Shown in pieces: positions 12,198 through 22,735 of a stretch of 64,000 bases of DNA; position 1 is the first letter of the stretch, and the number at the start of each line of letters is the position of its first letter. The notes beneath the pieces are model-generated. The model had not been told where the DNA came from and ran no database searches. It saw only the letters and a list, made by a program, of their open reading frames with translations. Both the position numbers and the translations under genes were made by a program. This DNA comes from Leptodontidium sp. MPI-SDFR-AT-0119 (taxonomy: Eukaryota > Ascomycota > Leotiomycetes > Helotiales > Leptodontidiaceae). The stretch is taken from positions 2,790,001 to 2,854,000 of the forward strand of contig JAHLEZ010000001.1 in assembly GCA_020726505.1 (NCBI GenBank), given 5' to 3'.

Positions 12198-15100
12198 ATG
12201 GCTCCCTCCAGACTCCCCCAAAAGCGAATCCTCGGTGATACTACGAACACTCGCAGAAACATCGCCTCCTCTCCTTCATCGGCGAAAAAGCGGAAGCTCG
12301 AACAAGTAGAACCTGCCTCGTCGCCCGCTGCAAGATTCAAGAGCTCCCAGAATGGCCCAAAAGGAAAGTTGGGCTCCAGCCAACCCAGTCATTTCGAATC
12401 CGAAGTGCTGGAGAAGATGACGCAGGATATGGCTGGGTTGAGGAAGAACAATTCAGAGAAGGACCAGCAATGGGCGCGGCCGAGTCTGGACGACTTCAAG
12501 GAGGGCAAGGACAACCTCATATTTCAGCAGATCGAGTGCGAGGAGGGAACATTGCATGGAGGAAATGCAACAGTCAAGCTGTTTGGCGTCACGGAGGCAA
12601 GTTGCCCCCTTCGTCGATTCCACACTCCACTGACCGGATCTGCAGACTGGCCATTCTGCCATGCTTCACGTTACAGACTTCCTCCACTACCTTTATGTTG
12701 CTGCGCCAGTAAACTTCACACAGCGCGAATGCGACGGCTTCAAGACCTTTCTAGACTCCCAGCTGTCTACCCATCAACCTGCCATACACTCTGTCCAGAT
12801 CGTTCTCCGAGAAAACTTGTACGGCTTTCAAGGCAACCAGCAGAACCCGTACATCAAGATTACAGTGAATGACCCGAAGTTTATCAACAAAGTGAGGAGT
12901 ACAATTGAGCATGGAACGGCCAATTACAAGGGAATGTGGAAGGGATCTGGCGATGATGGAATTGTGACCTTTGACAGCATTGCATACGTTCTTCGATTCA
13001 TGATTGATTGCAAGGTAGAACTTCTGACAAACACTGTTGAGCTTGGCTAACGTGAAGCAGATCTCCGGCATGTCTTGGGTTGAGGTACCGGCAGAGAACT
13101 ATACGATGATTCCGCATAACGAACGGCATTCGAACTGTCAAATTGAGGCCTGGGTATCGTATCGAGATCTGATTGCACACAAGCCGGAAGGGGAATGGGC
13201 AAAGATGGCACCTCTGCGAATTTTGTCCTTTGATATCGAGTGCGCTGGACGCAAGGGTATCTTTCCCGAAGCCAACCATGATCCGGTCATCCAAATCGCC
13301 AACGTTGTCACAAGATACGGAGAGAAGAAGCCTTTTGTGCGGAATGTTTTTTGTCTAGACAACACCAGTTCGATTGTTAACACGCAGCTATTCGAGTTTG
13401 ATAGAGAGGAACAAATGCTGTCGAAATGGAGAGACTTCTTGGAGGAGGTTGACCCAGATATCGTCATTGGCTACAATATTTGTAATTTCGATTTCCCATA
13501 TCTTCTTGACAGGGCGAGGCATTTGAAGATCCGGGATTTCGATGCTTGGACTCGTTTAAAGGGCGTCAGATCTATATCCAAGGACACGAACTTTTCCAGC
13601 AAGCAAATGGGAAATCGGGATACAAAAGCAACCAATACCAATGGTCGACTACAATTGGATCTACTGCAGCTCGTTCAAAGAGACCATCAATTGAGAAGTT
13701 ACACCCTCAACTCGGTGTGCGCGCAGTTCCTTGGCGAGCAAAAGGAGGATGTCCACCATACCATGATCACGGAGCTTTTCAACGGTACACCAGAATCCCG
13801 TCGGCGACTGGCAGTATACTGCTTGAAAGATGCGTACCTTCCCCAACGATTGATGGATAAGCTGTCATGTCTTGAAAACTACACTGAGATGGCAAGAGTT
13901 ACAGGTGTTCCTTTTAACTATCTTCTCTCCCGTGGTCAGCAAGTAAAATTCGTCAGTCAGCTGTTCCGAAAAGCCCTGGAGCAGAAGCTAGTCATCCCTA
14001 ACTTGCGAACCGATGCCACGGATGAGCAGTATGAAGGAGCAACTGTCATTGAGCCAACAAGAGGTTATTATGATGTTCCCATCGCCACTCTGGATTTCGC
14101 TTCTCTGTACCCTTCAATCATCCAGGCGCACAATCTCTGCTATACCACACTGCTCAACAAGAACGCCATCGACAAGCTGAACCTGGTCAAGGATGAAGAT
14201 TACATTGTCACTCCCAATGGTGATATGTTCTGTACGATCAAGCAACGCAAAGGACTACTGGCTCAAATTCTGGAGGAATTGCTGACTGCCAGAAAGCAAG
14301 CCAAGCGGGAACTCGCTGTTGAGACCGATCCATTCAAGAAGGCTGTGTTGAATGGTCGACAACTGGCTTTAAAAATCAGTGCAAACAGTGTTTACGGTCT
14401 GACAGGAGCTACGGTCGGAAAACTTCCCTGCTTGGCCATCGCGAGTAGTACAACGAGTTACGGTCGTCAGATGATTGAAAAGACGAAAGAAGAAGTTGAG
14501 CAAAAATACACCATTGCCAATGGTTTCAGTCATGATGCCCAAGTCATCTATGGTGATACGGACTCGGTCATGGTCAAGTTCGGATGCAAGGATCTTCCAA
14601 CTGCGATGAAACTCGGGGAAGAAGCAGCAGCATACGTTTCTTCCAAATTCATAAAGCCCATCAAGCTTGAGTTCGAGAAGGTCTACTTCCCCTACCTCCT
14701 AATCAACAAGAAACGTTATGCTGGGCTGTACTGGACGAATCCAGACAAATACGACAAGATGGACACCAAGGGTATCGAGACGGTTCGAAGAGATAATTGT
14801 CGATTAGTTCAGAATGTGATCGAGACGGTGCTGCGGATGATTTTGATTGATCGGGATGTTCAGGGTGCTCAAGAGTATGCTGGCTCCCATCTCCTGGCCG
14901 AATTAAGCTAACAAGACCCAGTTATGTCAAGGACACCATCTCAGATCTCCTTCAGAACAAAATCGACATGTCAAAACTCGTCATCACTAAAGCTCTCGCA
15001 AAAGCCGACTATACAGCCAAACAAGCCCACGTCGAACTCGCAGAGCGAATGAAGAAGCGTGATGCAGGGTCAGCACCGACACTCGGTGATCGTGTAGCCT

Positions 15101-15660
15101 ACGTGATCATCAAAGGCTCAGCTGGAGCCAAGAATTTTGAACGATCAGAAGATCCCATCTTCGTTCTCGAGAACAACATCCCCATCGACACGAAGTACTA
15201 CCTTGACAACCAACTCGCCAAGCCTCTAGGTCGTATCTTCGAGCCCATTCTTGGAGAGACCAAAGCCAACAGCTTGCTGGCAGGTGACCACACGCGTGCT
15301 ATCTCTGTGGCTGCGCCATCCATCGGTGGACTTATGAAATTCGCCAAGAAGACCTTCACATGTATGGGTTGCAAAAAGCCACTCGTAGGGAAGGATGAGT
15401 CTGGCGGAGCAGTATGCTCAAATTGCGCTCCCCGAGTAGGCGAGCTGTACCAAAAGACACTGAGCAAAGTCAGCGATCTAGAAGTCAGATTCGGGAGATT
15501 ATGGACGCAATGTCAACGCTGCCAGGGCAGTATGCACTGCGAAGTAATTTGCTCCAGTAAGGATTGTCCGATCTTTTATATGCGTATGAAAGCCAAGAAG
15601 GATGTGGAAGATGCGGGGAAGGAGTTGGTTCGGTTTGATAGAGATGCTGCTGCTTGGTAG
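12198..15660 (+). CDS. POL3: DNA polymerase delta catalytic subunit
   Basis: Four exons: 12198-12596, 12646-13014, 13061-14874 and 14922-15660; 1106 residues, close to the 1097 of yeast Pol3. Intron 1 has a GC-AG donor (GCAAGT). B-family motifs are all present. Exo I is FDIE (D314, E316), exo II is [11 protein letters not shown], exo III is the YCLKDAYLP region. Pol motif A is DFASLYPSI (D601), motif [10 protein letters not shown], and motif C YGDTDS (D755, D757). The C-terminus has the CysA zinc site (C1008, C1011, C1026, C1029) and the CysB iron-sulfur site (C1058, C1061, C1071, C1076). The enzyme replicates mainly the lagging strand in the nucleus and proofreads 3'-5'. All catalytic residues are intact. 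The start at 12198 gives the usual basic N-terminus with a KKRK nuclear signal. Confidence 0.98.
12597..12645 (+). other. GC-AG intron of POL3
   Basis: The exon ends ...ACGGAG and the intron begins GCAAGT and ends CTGCAG. Only this junction restores the conserved sequence around V-T-E-T-G-H, so a GC donor is required. Confidence 0.85.
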
Positions 15661-16161
15661 AGGGGTTTTGCGACTGGGTTGTAGGAAAGGGAAGTGGGGA
15701 AAGACATGTGGAGTTTTGGGATGGAATTGTGTGGTATGGGAATGGCGTTCGGCACAAGGTCTGACTGATGTATTTGATGAAAGAATCAATAATGAATTTG
15801 TTTATCCCTCTGATCAAATGAATATATGTATGATATCATTCAACCACACACTGTCAAAGCCAATGATCACTTCTCTCTCCCAGGCCATGTCCTCTCCATC
15901 CAACCTGCACCCACTTTATTAGGCGCATTTAACTTGAAGTATACAGATACTCTAAACAGCTTCATGGCATTCAGAAAGAAGCATGGGACGGCAATCATCA
16001 GTGCAAGTCTCACAAAGCGAAGATAAACCCAGATCCGTAAACAATAACGCATTACATTTCAAATCCACGCTTCATCGTCATCCTCACAAAACAAAAGCGC
16101 CCACACTCTCGTCCCCCCCCCCCTCCAAACTTCAAATTTCCCCTTTCTGTGATGAATCGAT
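15661..16161. other. convergent 3' region of POL3 and the TM2 gene
   Basis: About 500 bp between two converging stop codons, presumably both 3' UTRs and terminators. A C10 tract lies near 16115. No gene seen. Confidence 0.5.
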
Positions 16162-16798
16162 TTAGCCGCCATACCCCCCACCACAACCAGGTAATCCGTA
16201 AATCCCACCCACGATCCAGAGTACGACGTCAATGAGACTCCAAGTACCGAGACCGCCTAGGGTGACGAGCTTGAAGGCTGCTAGGACCCCTTTTAGATGA
16301 TGGAGTTAGTTTGGGCTGGCTCGACTGTACTTGTACTGTATACTGCGGGGAAGAAATGGGGAGAGAGTGGAAGGAAATAGTTCAAAAGATGAAGGGTGGG
16401 AAGGGGTAGGAGGTAGCGTACAATGATGCGCGTAGAACTGATCGACTCCAAAGGTGCCAAGGAAGAGCGAGAGGAGCGTGGCAGTCTTGAATTTGCCGTT
16501 GCAGTGGGGGGTTGAGGGACAGCTGCGCCAGGTGCGACGGGTTAGGTGATGGGTATCTAGTGGGTTTATTAACTTAGATTAGAATACTGTAGATGTTTGG
16601 CTATGGGTCGTGAGGAGGATGCTTAGGGGGTGTCGGGAAACGGGGTTGAATAGAGCAAAGATGGTTCGACTTACCGTGCTGCAAAGGACTTTGAAAGCTG
16701 AGATACAGGAAGAGAAGTGTGAACATGGAGACCTGGTAGATGAGGATATGGATGGAGTGATTGTGAAGGAATGAGCGTAGTTGCGTCATGGTTGGCAT
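16162..16798 (-). CDS. TM2-domain membrane protein
   Basis: Three exons: 16798..16675, 16556..16422 and 16289..16162, with introns 16674..16557 (118 nt) and 16421..16290 (132 nt). The spliced protein has 128 residues. Residues about 66-115 form a TM2 domain: first helix with G75..G78-V-D80-Q-F-Y-A (the DRF-like turn), then a second helix with G-T-W-S-L-I-D-V-V-L at 101-110. An extra hydrophobic helix lies at about 18-35 and the tail is Gly-rich (GCGGGYGG). TM2 proteins are small bitopic or polytopic membrane proteins of unknown biochemical function. The exons lie in different frames and only the spliced reading shows the domain. Another upstream Met choice (third codon apart) is possible. Confidence 0.85.
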
Positions 16799-18671
16799 TT
16801 TGTCCGATTTACTGTGCGAGTAGTTGCTCTAGATTGTGATGTTTGGAAATAGCTGTGTCTTGGTGTTGTTGTACGGTGGAAGAGAGCTAGGAGGTTGTCA
16901 AATTAGATTTGTGTCAGGTCTCTAGAAACTTGTGAGCTTTATACGCTGTACATGTGGACGTGATTGCACTTGTGTGCTGCTGACGGGGTGTTGCTTGCTG
17001 GTCCTGAATCATCGAGTCAAGCAATTGTTCGTTTGCATGCTAGTCACGATTCTTGAGGTGAGACGTCATACTGGATACTGGAATCGAAAGAACAAAGAAA
17101 TTCAGCCTGCGTTATGAGAATGAGAAATTTTTTCTTTGTTGGTTCTGGGTGCAGACAATGGATTGTGGGCGACAAAAAAGTTTCTGGGGCTCATTCTCAA
17201 CCCTCGCTCTTTTGCTAAGCGAGGGTAAACAAGGGTTCAATGCACGGCACGCCCGGGGCATCATTAAATGCAGCGTAAAACAGTCATCGGGAGATGCTTC
17301 AATGACCGATTCTGTCGCCTTCTTAATAATTATAATGCTCTGCTGGAGGAATAGTCCGAAGAGCACAAAATCATGCACGTGTGATGACATAGATGAATAT
17401 CGTGAATAACTAGCGGCGCTCCCGAAATCCATAAATAGCTCGTTTTGAAACCTCATTTCTTTTCCTTCAATACATACATCATTTACTTGACAACCGAGAA
17501 AACGAATTCAAACATCAAACATCCTACTGCTGAGCATTGAATTCTTTGACACCAAAATACCATCCACCAGCAACGCATCCAAACGTGATTGGGAAAAGGA
17601 TTCAAGCCACAAGACTGCTAAGCATTACCTCGACTGCGCCGTAATGAGAACTGAAGGCAAAAACGCAGCAGAACTTCGAGTGGCTGATTTGTGGGACGAT
17701 TTTAACAACAACGCCGAGAGGGGCTCGCTCAAGAACGTTTTCAAGGACAATAAAATGATGGCAAATTGAAGCGTAAGGGATTCGGATCTAAGGAACTTGA
17801 GAGGGAATTGCGTGACAGGTTGCTTGAGAGGCAGGGCAGCTGATCTGGATGTTGGGAGACTTGGGGAGATGGGTTGGTTTTGGGGCAGGGGAGCGACTTA
17901 ATGGTGATGATGAATATTTTGTACGAGTTAAGCTTGGATGTTTCTGAAATGCATGGTTTTATGATTCTACTTCTGTGCTTCTTAACATTTGATGGTATCT
18001 TAAATCGGCGGGCAGGCATACTATGAACACAAAGCCTGAGGGCACTTTGGGAAGTTTAATTGTTCCTTGCCGCGCTATACTCCTCTAATCAATTTGAGGC
18101 TCTGAACAGGGGGAGTAGATAATCCTTAGTCACGCTTCACAGCGCGGATGAGGTGGGTTAATTCAAGTTTGTTTTATCGATTCCATTACCTTCCGCTCTC
18201 AAAAATAGTCGATTAGCCTTCCAAGGTTCTCGCATCCCAGAACTCTGGCGTGTCAATATCCCACAATCAATCTACTCGAGCTCGGCGAGAAAGGGGAGGT
18301 CATCTACCAAAGAATCTTCTAGCCCTTTGTGCTGCACTATCTCCCAGCAAAATCAATCAAGACCGTCCACAGCGGAGTTTCAGCCAGCTCAAGATGGAGA
18401 TTCAACAAATCTCACTCACTCTCTCACTATAATCATTCAAGAGGATCCTAGAACCGGCTCGGTAACTTCCATGGTCTTACCCCTACACATACACGTATAC
18501 ACATGCGCACACACACACACATTTACACACATTCACCCGTACAGTACACAAATACACAGCTTCAAAAAGCCTAAATTACAATTCCCAAGCCCTTTACTCC
18601 CCCAACTCCTTAATCCCTCTCTATCCCAGCACAAACAACCACAAGTATACAAAATATTCTAGATTTTACAT
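16799..18671. other. gene-poor spacer with one coding-like stretch
   Basis: About 1.9 kb. A plus-strand frame opens just after 17495 and runs to a stop near 17769. It has a hydrophilic composition (ends with GSLKNVFKDNKMMAN) but no good upstream ATG, so it could be the last exon of an unrecognised gene. A (CA)n-type tract lies near 18505-18530. Nothing else is supported. Confidence 0.35.
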
Positions 18672-19334
18672 CTACAACTCATCAGCCAACCTATCATCAC
18701 CACCATGATCATCATCCCTCCCCGCTCCCATTTCACAAGGTTCAATGAATCCAAAGCGGAACAGCGTACCTATATAGACCTTCCCAAAGTCCAATCTGAC
18801 CTCATAATCATCCACATCCCACTCCTCGCCCATCTCCATCTGCATCTCCGTCTTGATCTTGAACTGGTCATCTAGGCCGATCATTTTGATCTTAGTCTCG
18901 GTCCTAGTCTTGCATGTTGCCCTCGTGCTCGAGCTCGAGCTGGCGCTCACAACAAGAGGTGCCTGGAAGTACTGATTGAGATGCTTATACCGCTCCAGGC
19001 GCTCGTCGTTGAGGATTGTCTTGCCGGAGCGGAAGAGCATGATGTAGGCGCGTGCTTCGCGGGAGGAGGACGCTTTGTGCAGGCGGGCGAGGTAGATCTT
19101 TGCGGAGGTGCGGGAGATGGCGGAGGGGATGGTGTCGATGTATTCTAGGATTGAGTTTAGTTGGGTTTTGTTTAGGAGGGGGTTGCGGCTGTGGCCTTTT
19201 CCTCCCTCTTCTTCTTCTTCCTTGGATCTTGAGTCGGTGGACATTGTGTCGGAGGACATCGAGTCCGAGGACATTGAGTCTGAGGACATTGCGTCGGAGG
19301 GTCTCCTGTTGGAGGGCTTTCTATCTAAAGCCAT
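18672..19334 (-). CDS. hypothetical protein with Asp-Ser-Met repeats, 220 aa
   Basis: Intronless; I start it at the ATG at 19334 (MALDRKPSNRRP), because the longer frame reaching 19508 covers promoter-like sequence. Residues 12-31 are a degenerate five-residue repeat of Met-Ser-Ser-Asp-Ser type, encoded by a 15-bp tandem repeat. A short Glu run follows. Residues about 48-140 form a helical region with a NKTQLNSILEYIDTIP stretch that looks conserved. The C-terminal half is acidic with a Thr/Lys-rich middle. No signal peptide, membrane span or known domain. Function unknown. Confidence 0.6.
   Translation of the reverse strand: MALDRKPSNRRPSDAMSSDSMSSDSMSSDTMSTDSRSKEEEEEGGKGHSRNPLLNKTQLNSILEYIDTIPSAISRTSAKIYLARLHKASSSREARAYIMLFRSGKTILNDERLERYKHLNQYFQAPLVVSASSSSSTRATCKTRTETKIKMIGLDDQFKIKTEMQMEMGEEWDVDDYEVRLDFGKVYIGTLFRFGFIEPCEMGAGRDDDHGGDDRLADEL
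19240..19299. repeat. 15-bp tandem repeat, four copies, in frame
   Basis: Four consecutive 15-base units of the form GACATyGnGTCyGAG, each differing at one to three positions. They encode the Met/Ser/Asp repeats of the minus-strand gene. The unit is a multiple of three, so copy-number change keeps the frame. Confidence 0.9.
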
Positions 19335-20987
19335 TGTGGGTGTTGGTTGATTTACGTGGAGGATTAGATAAAGGGGTTTGTGTGTATGTTCAATATCCCT
19401 TTTATAGTATCCTATTCCGAGAACTGTTTCCTGCTTGAGCATTGTCTTTTCTTTTGTCCTTTTCTCTCTCTTTCTTCCTCTCTTTAATCGTAATAATCGG
19501 TAAACCAAGAGTAAAAAATTGGTTATTTAAAAAGAAGTTGCCTTCTTTTGTTCCCGTAATTGCTATGGAAAAAGAGAAAAACTAACTTATACGTTCAAAA
19601 GATGATTAACTATGATATCCAAATCTCTCAAAACTTAACTTGGTCTTTGTCTCGTAATCAACTGCTGTGTTTTCTTCTCTTCGTCTCTTTCCTAATAAAG
19701 CTTCTCAGAGGCTTTTACTAGGTATTTTGGCCCGACAAAGAGGGGCGGAATAGTTTGAAGGAGCGAGTAGTTTGAGTGAGGGGCCGGGAGCTGGGATGAA
19801 TGGATAGTGATAATGTCATTCTCTTGAGATTTGAGGTTTTAGACTTCGTGAAGTCCCCCGGTCTGTCCGCCGAAAATAAACGCGAAGACCTGTTCAGCCC
19901 TTGAAATTTATATACATATATATACTTACTCAATTACTCAATCATCTCGTTCTCGTCTCAAATCATATATCCAGCATCCAACATCTTTACGATACCGGTA
20001 TTCCCGCAGCACAGCATAACACAGCACGGAATCGCAAACGAGCGTAGAGCCCCCCTTGATTCTTAAAAGCTTTGTTTAATTAAAAATGCAATCGATTAAA
20101 AGGCTCTCTGAATCGCTTTTACCTTTCCTCCTTCGTCACCTGTGTGTGGTGTTCTGCAAGCTGGTAATAGCAAAACAAGACATTTTTTGGAATATTTCGC
20201 TGCCTTACTTACAACAAGCTCCGATAATAAGGAAGTGGAAACCACGCTGGCTTGCTCGAGAGATAGGTATTTTGACTTGTTTTTTTTTCTTCTAGCACTT
20301 TTCCCAATCATTTTCTCTACCTCGGAAACAACGCATTCATCTTCCGTACTCCGTCCTCCATCACCCATCCCTCGGCTCCTCAACCCTACCCCATCCCCCC
20401 AGCCCATCACCGCCAGTCCAAAGGAGCTCAACTATCCACCCATTCCTTCCTTCCCAGTAATATTCAATTTCGTATCCCCATTCCCATTCTCATCACCACT
20501 CCCAAACCCAATCCCATCCCCAATCCTATCCACATCTCAAGGTACCGCTCAAGAGATCTCATCTCGCATAAAAAGCATCGCATCTCATGAACCATAAATC
20601 CATCCGCATTTCAAATCGCCAAGAATAGCAGCCCAAACTCAGATCCAGCCTATCCGCATAAGACCATCCTTTCCTTCCCATCCTATCCCATCCTATTGCA
20701 ACCGCAACCGCATAAAGGCAACTCAACGCCCTGTTAAAAGCATCCTAGATCGGTGGGAAAAGTAAACGGAGCAAGAAAGCAACGCATCGACTGGTATAAA
20801 CGCAGCGCCATGCCTCGATAAATAGGGAGGAAAAGTAAAGAATAGGTTAATAGAGAGGGGAGAAGGAACGCCCGCTCGCTAAGTGCAGATATGGGGGTTT
20901 GGACATAAAGGAAAGAATAGCCAGGCCAGTAGATGTAAGATATGTCCGTAAGCAAGCAGAGCACGTCAACTTTCACCACTAGCGAGT
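19335..20987. other. gene-free spacer
   Basis: About 1.65 kb: promoter of the Asp/Ser/Met-repeat gene and 3' flank of choline sulfatase. It has strand-asymmetric pyrimidine tracts at 20330-20560 and an AT-rich patch near 19910. No supported gene. Confidence 0.5.
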
Positions 20988-22735
20988 CTATTGACCATGC
21001 GCACCGGCCTGATGGCCAATAACACCACCAAATCGACTCGAATCCTGCATAACCCCACGCATATCTCTACCTTGCGAATCGACAGGTGGGTATCTAGCTC
21101 TCAGCTCCAGATCATCGAGATGCATATGAGAGCGAATATACTTCTCGCGCCCATCATCAAGGGGATTATGATCCCAGGAAGTGAACTTTCCGCTCTTGAG
21201 AGCTAGCCAGACCAAACGGCGCTGCCGCTGGGAGATGAGGACCGAGTCTGTGATGGCGGACATGTCCCATTTTGCTTTAGCTTCAGCGACAAAGGCGGAG
21301 AGGACGGAAGAGACTTCGGTGGTGAAAAGAGGGTGTTTAGGGGTGAGGGAAGCGAGATTCAAAAGTTCCTTTGGGTCGGTGGACAGGTTGTAAAGTTGAT
21401 CTGGATCAGCCGGACAGGTGATGTACTTCCAGTCACCACGACGGATCATCATCATTGGCGCGATGGTTCCTTCACCGCAATACTCTGCGAATACTGTATC
21501 CGATCCTCCAGGTCGGTTCTCGAGATGTGGGAGGAGGGAAGTTCCATCCATTGGGAGACCTGCCCAGAGTTTGGTGTGTGCTAGATCGACAAGAGTGGGT
21601 AGGATATCGAGGGTAGAGACGTTGGCAGTGACGTGGTGAGGTTTGAATGTTGCAGGATGATTGATGATCATCGGGACACGAACTGATGCTTCAAAGTACG
21701 ACATCTTGTACCACAGTCCTCGCTCGCCCAACATGTCACCATGATCGCCGCTGAATACGATAATGGTATCCTCGTCCAACCGACATTCCTTGAGAGTCTC
21801 GAGTAATTTTCCAATGCAGTCATCCACGTAGGACACGGCTCCGTAGTATGCACGTCTTGCACGCTTGATCTGATCTGGAGTGAATGTCTTGCCCCAAAGA
21901 TCGCATACCTTTAGTAGACGTTTGGAGTGCAAATCTTGCTCTTCTTGTGGAATTTCAACATCTGGGAGCTCAATATCGACGTCCTCGTACATGTCCCAGT
22001 ACTTCTTCTCAATTGTGTATGGGTCGTGGGGGTGGGTGAGGGAGACTGTCATGCAGAAAGGGCGAGTATTTGGACCTTTACGGACATGATCATAGAGAAA
22101 TTGCTTAGACCTGGAAAGTCAGCATTATTCACTTCCCCTTGACGCCGTACTTACTTGTACATAACCTCCTCATCATAATCTAGCTGATTGCTCCTCACAC
22201 AAGGACCCGCCTGCTCAATTGAGCTCGCATTATGATACCATTCCAACCGTCTGTCTGGCTCCTCCCAATTGACCGCCCAGCCATAATCACCAGGATAGAT
22301 ATCACTTGTCAATCTACTCTCATAACCGTGTAATTGCTCCCCAATAAAGTGCATCTTGCCCGCCAATGTAGTCTCGTATCCCGCCGCGCGCAAATAATGT
22401 GCATACGTGGGCACGCTGGGGTCGATTGAGCAGGCATTATCGTAGGAGCCAATCTTGGTAGGGAGTTGACCGGAAACCATTGACATTCTCGAGGGGGCGC
22501 AGAGTGGTGAGGGGCAGTATGCGGAATCGAAGACTACACCGCCTGCTGCGAGCGCATCGAGGTTTGGAGTCTTGATTTGCGATTTGGGGTTATGAATTTT
22601 GAGGAGAGGAGCCGCGAGTTGGTCGGCCATAATGTAGAGAATGTTTGGTTGCTTGGAGGGGGTGGACTGAGGAGCCATGGCGGCGGTTTGTTGATTTCGA
22701 GGTGAGGCAGGGACGGAGTTGAGATCTGGAGCCAT
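20988..22735 (-). CDS. choline-sulfatase
   Basis: Two exons, 22735..22155 and 22110..20988, with a 44-nt intron; 567 residues. It hydrolyses choline-O-sulfate to choline and sulfate, letting fungi use stored choline sulfate. Type I sulfatase signature C79-A-P-S-R83 is intact; its cysteine is matured to formylglycine. Metal-binding residues include the MADQ motif (D38), and the choline-sulfatase signature FSGDHGDMLGERGLWYKM is in exon 2. The typical choline-sulfatase C-terminal extension (WDHNPLDDGREKYIRSHM) is present. Neither end carries a clear signal peptide, as expected for a cytosolic enzyme. Met codons at 22735 and 22678 are both possible starts; the frame extends further upstream only through a GTG. 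No nearby choline transporter is visible. Confidence 0.95.

Noticed and set aside
11633..12340. Minus-strand frame with a hydrophobic start near 12146 and several cysteines
   Set aside because: It overlaps the POL3 promoter and first exon, has no splice or family support, and is longer only because it shadows the polymerase.
12751..13071. Minus-strand frames under POL3
   Set aside because: Shadows of the conserved polymerase exons.
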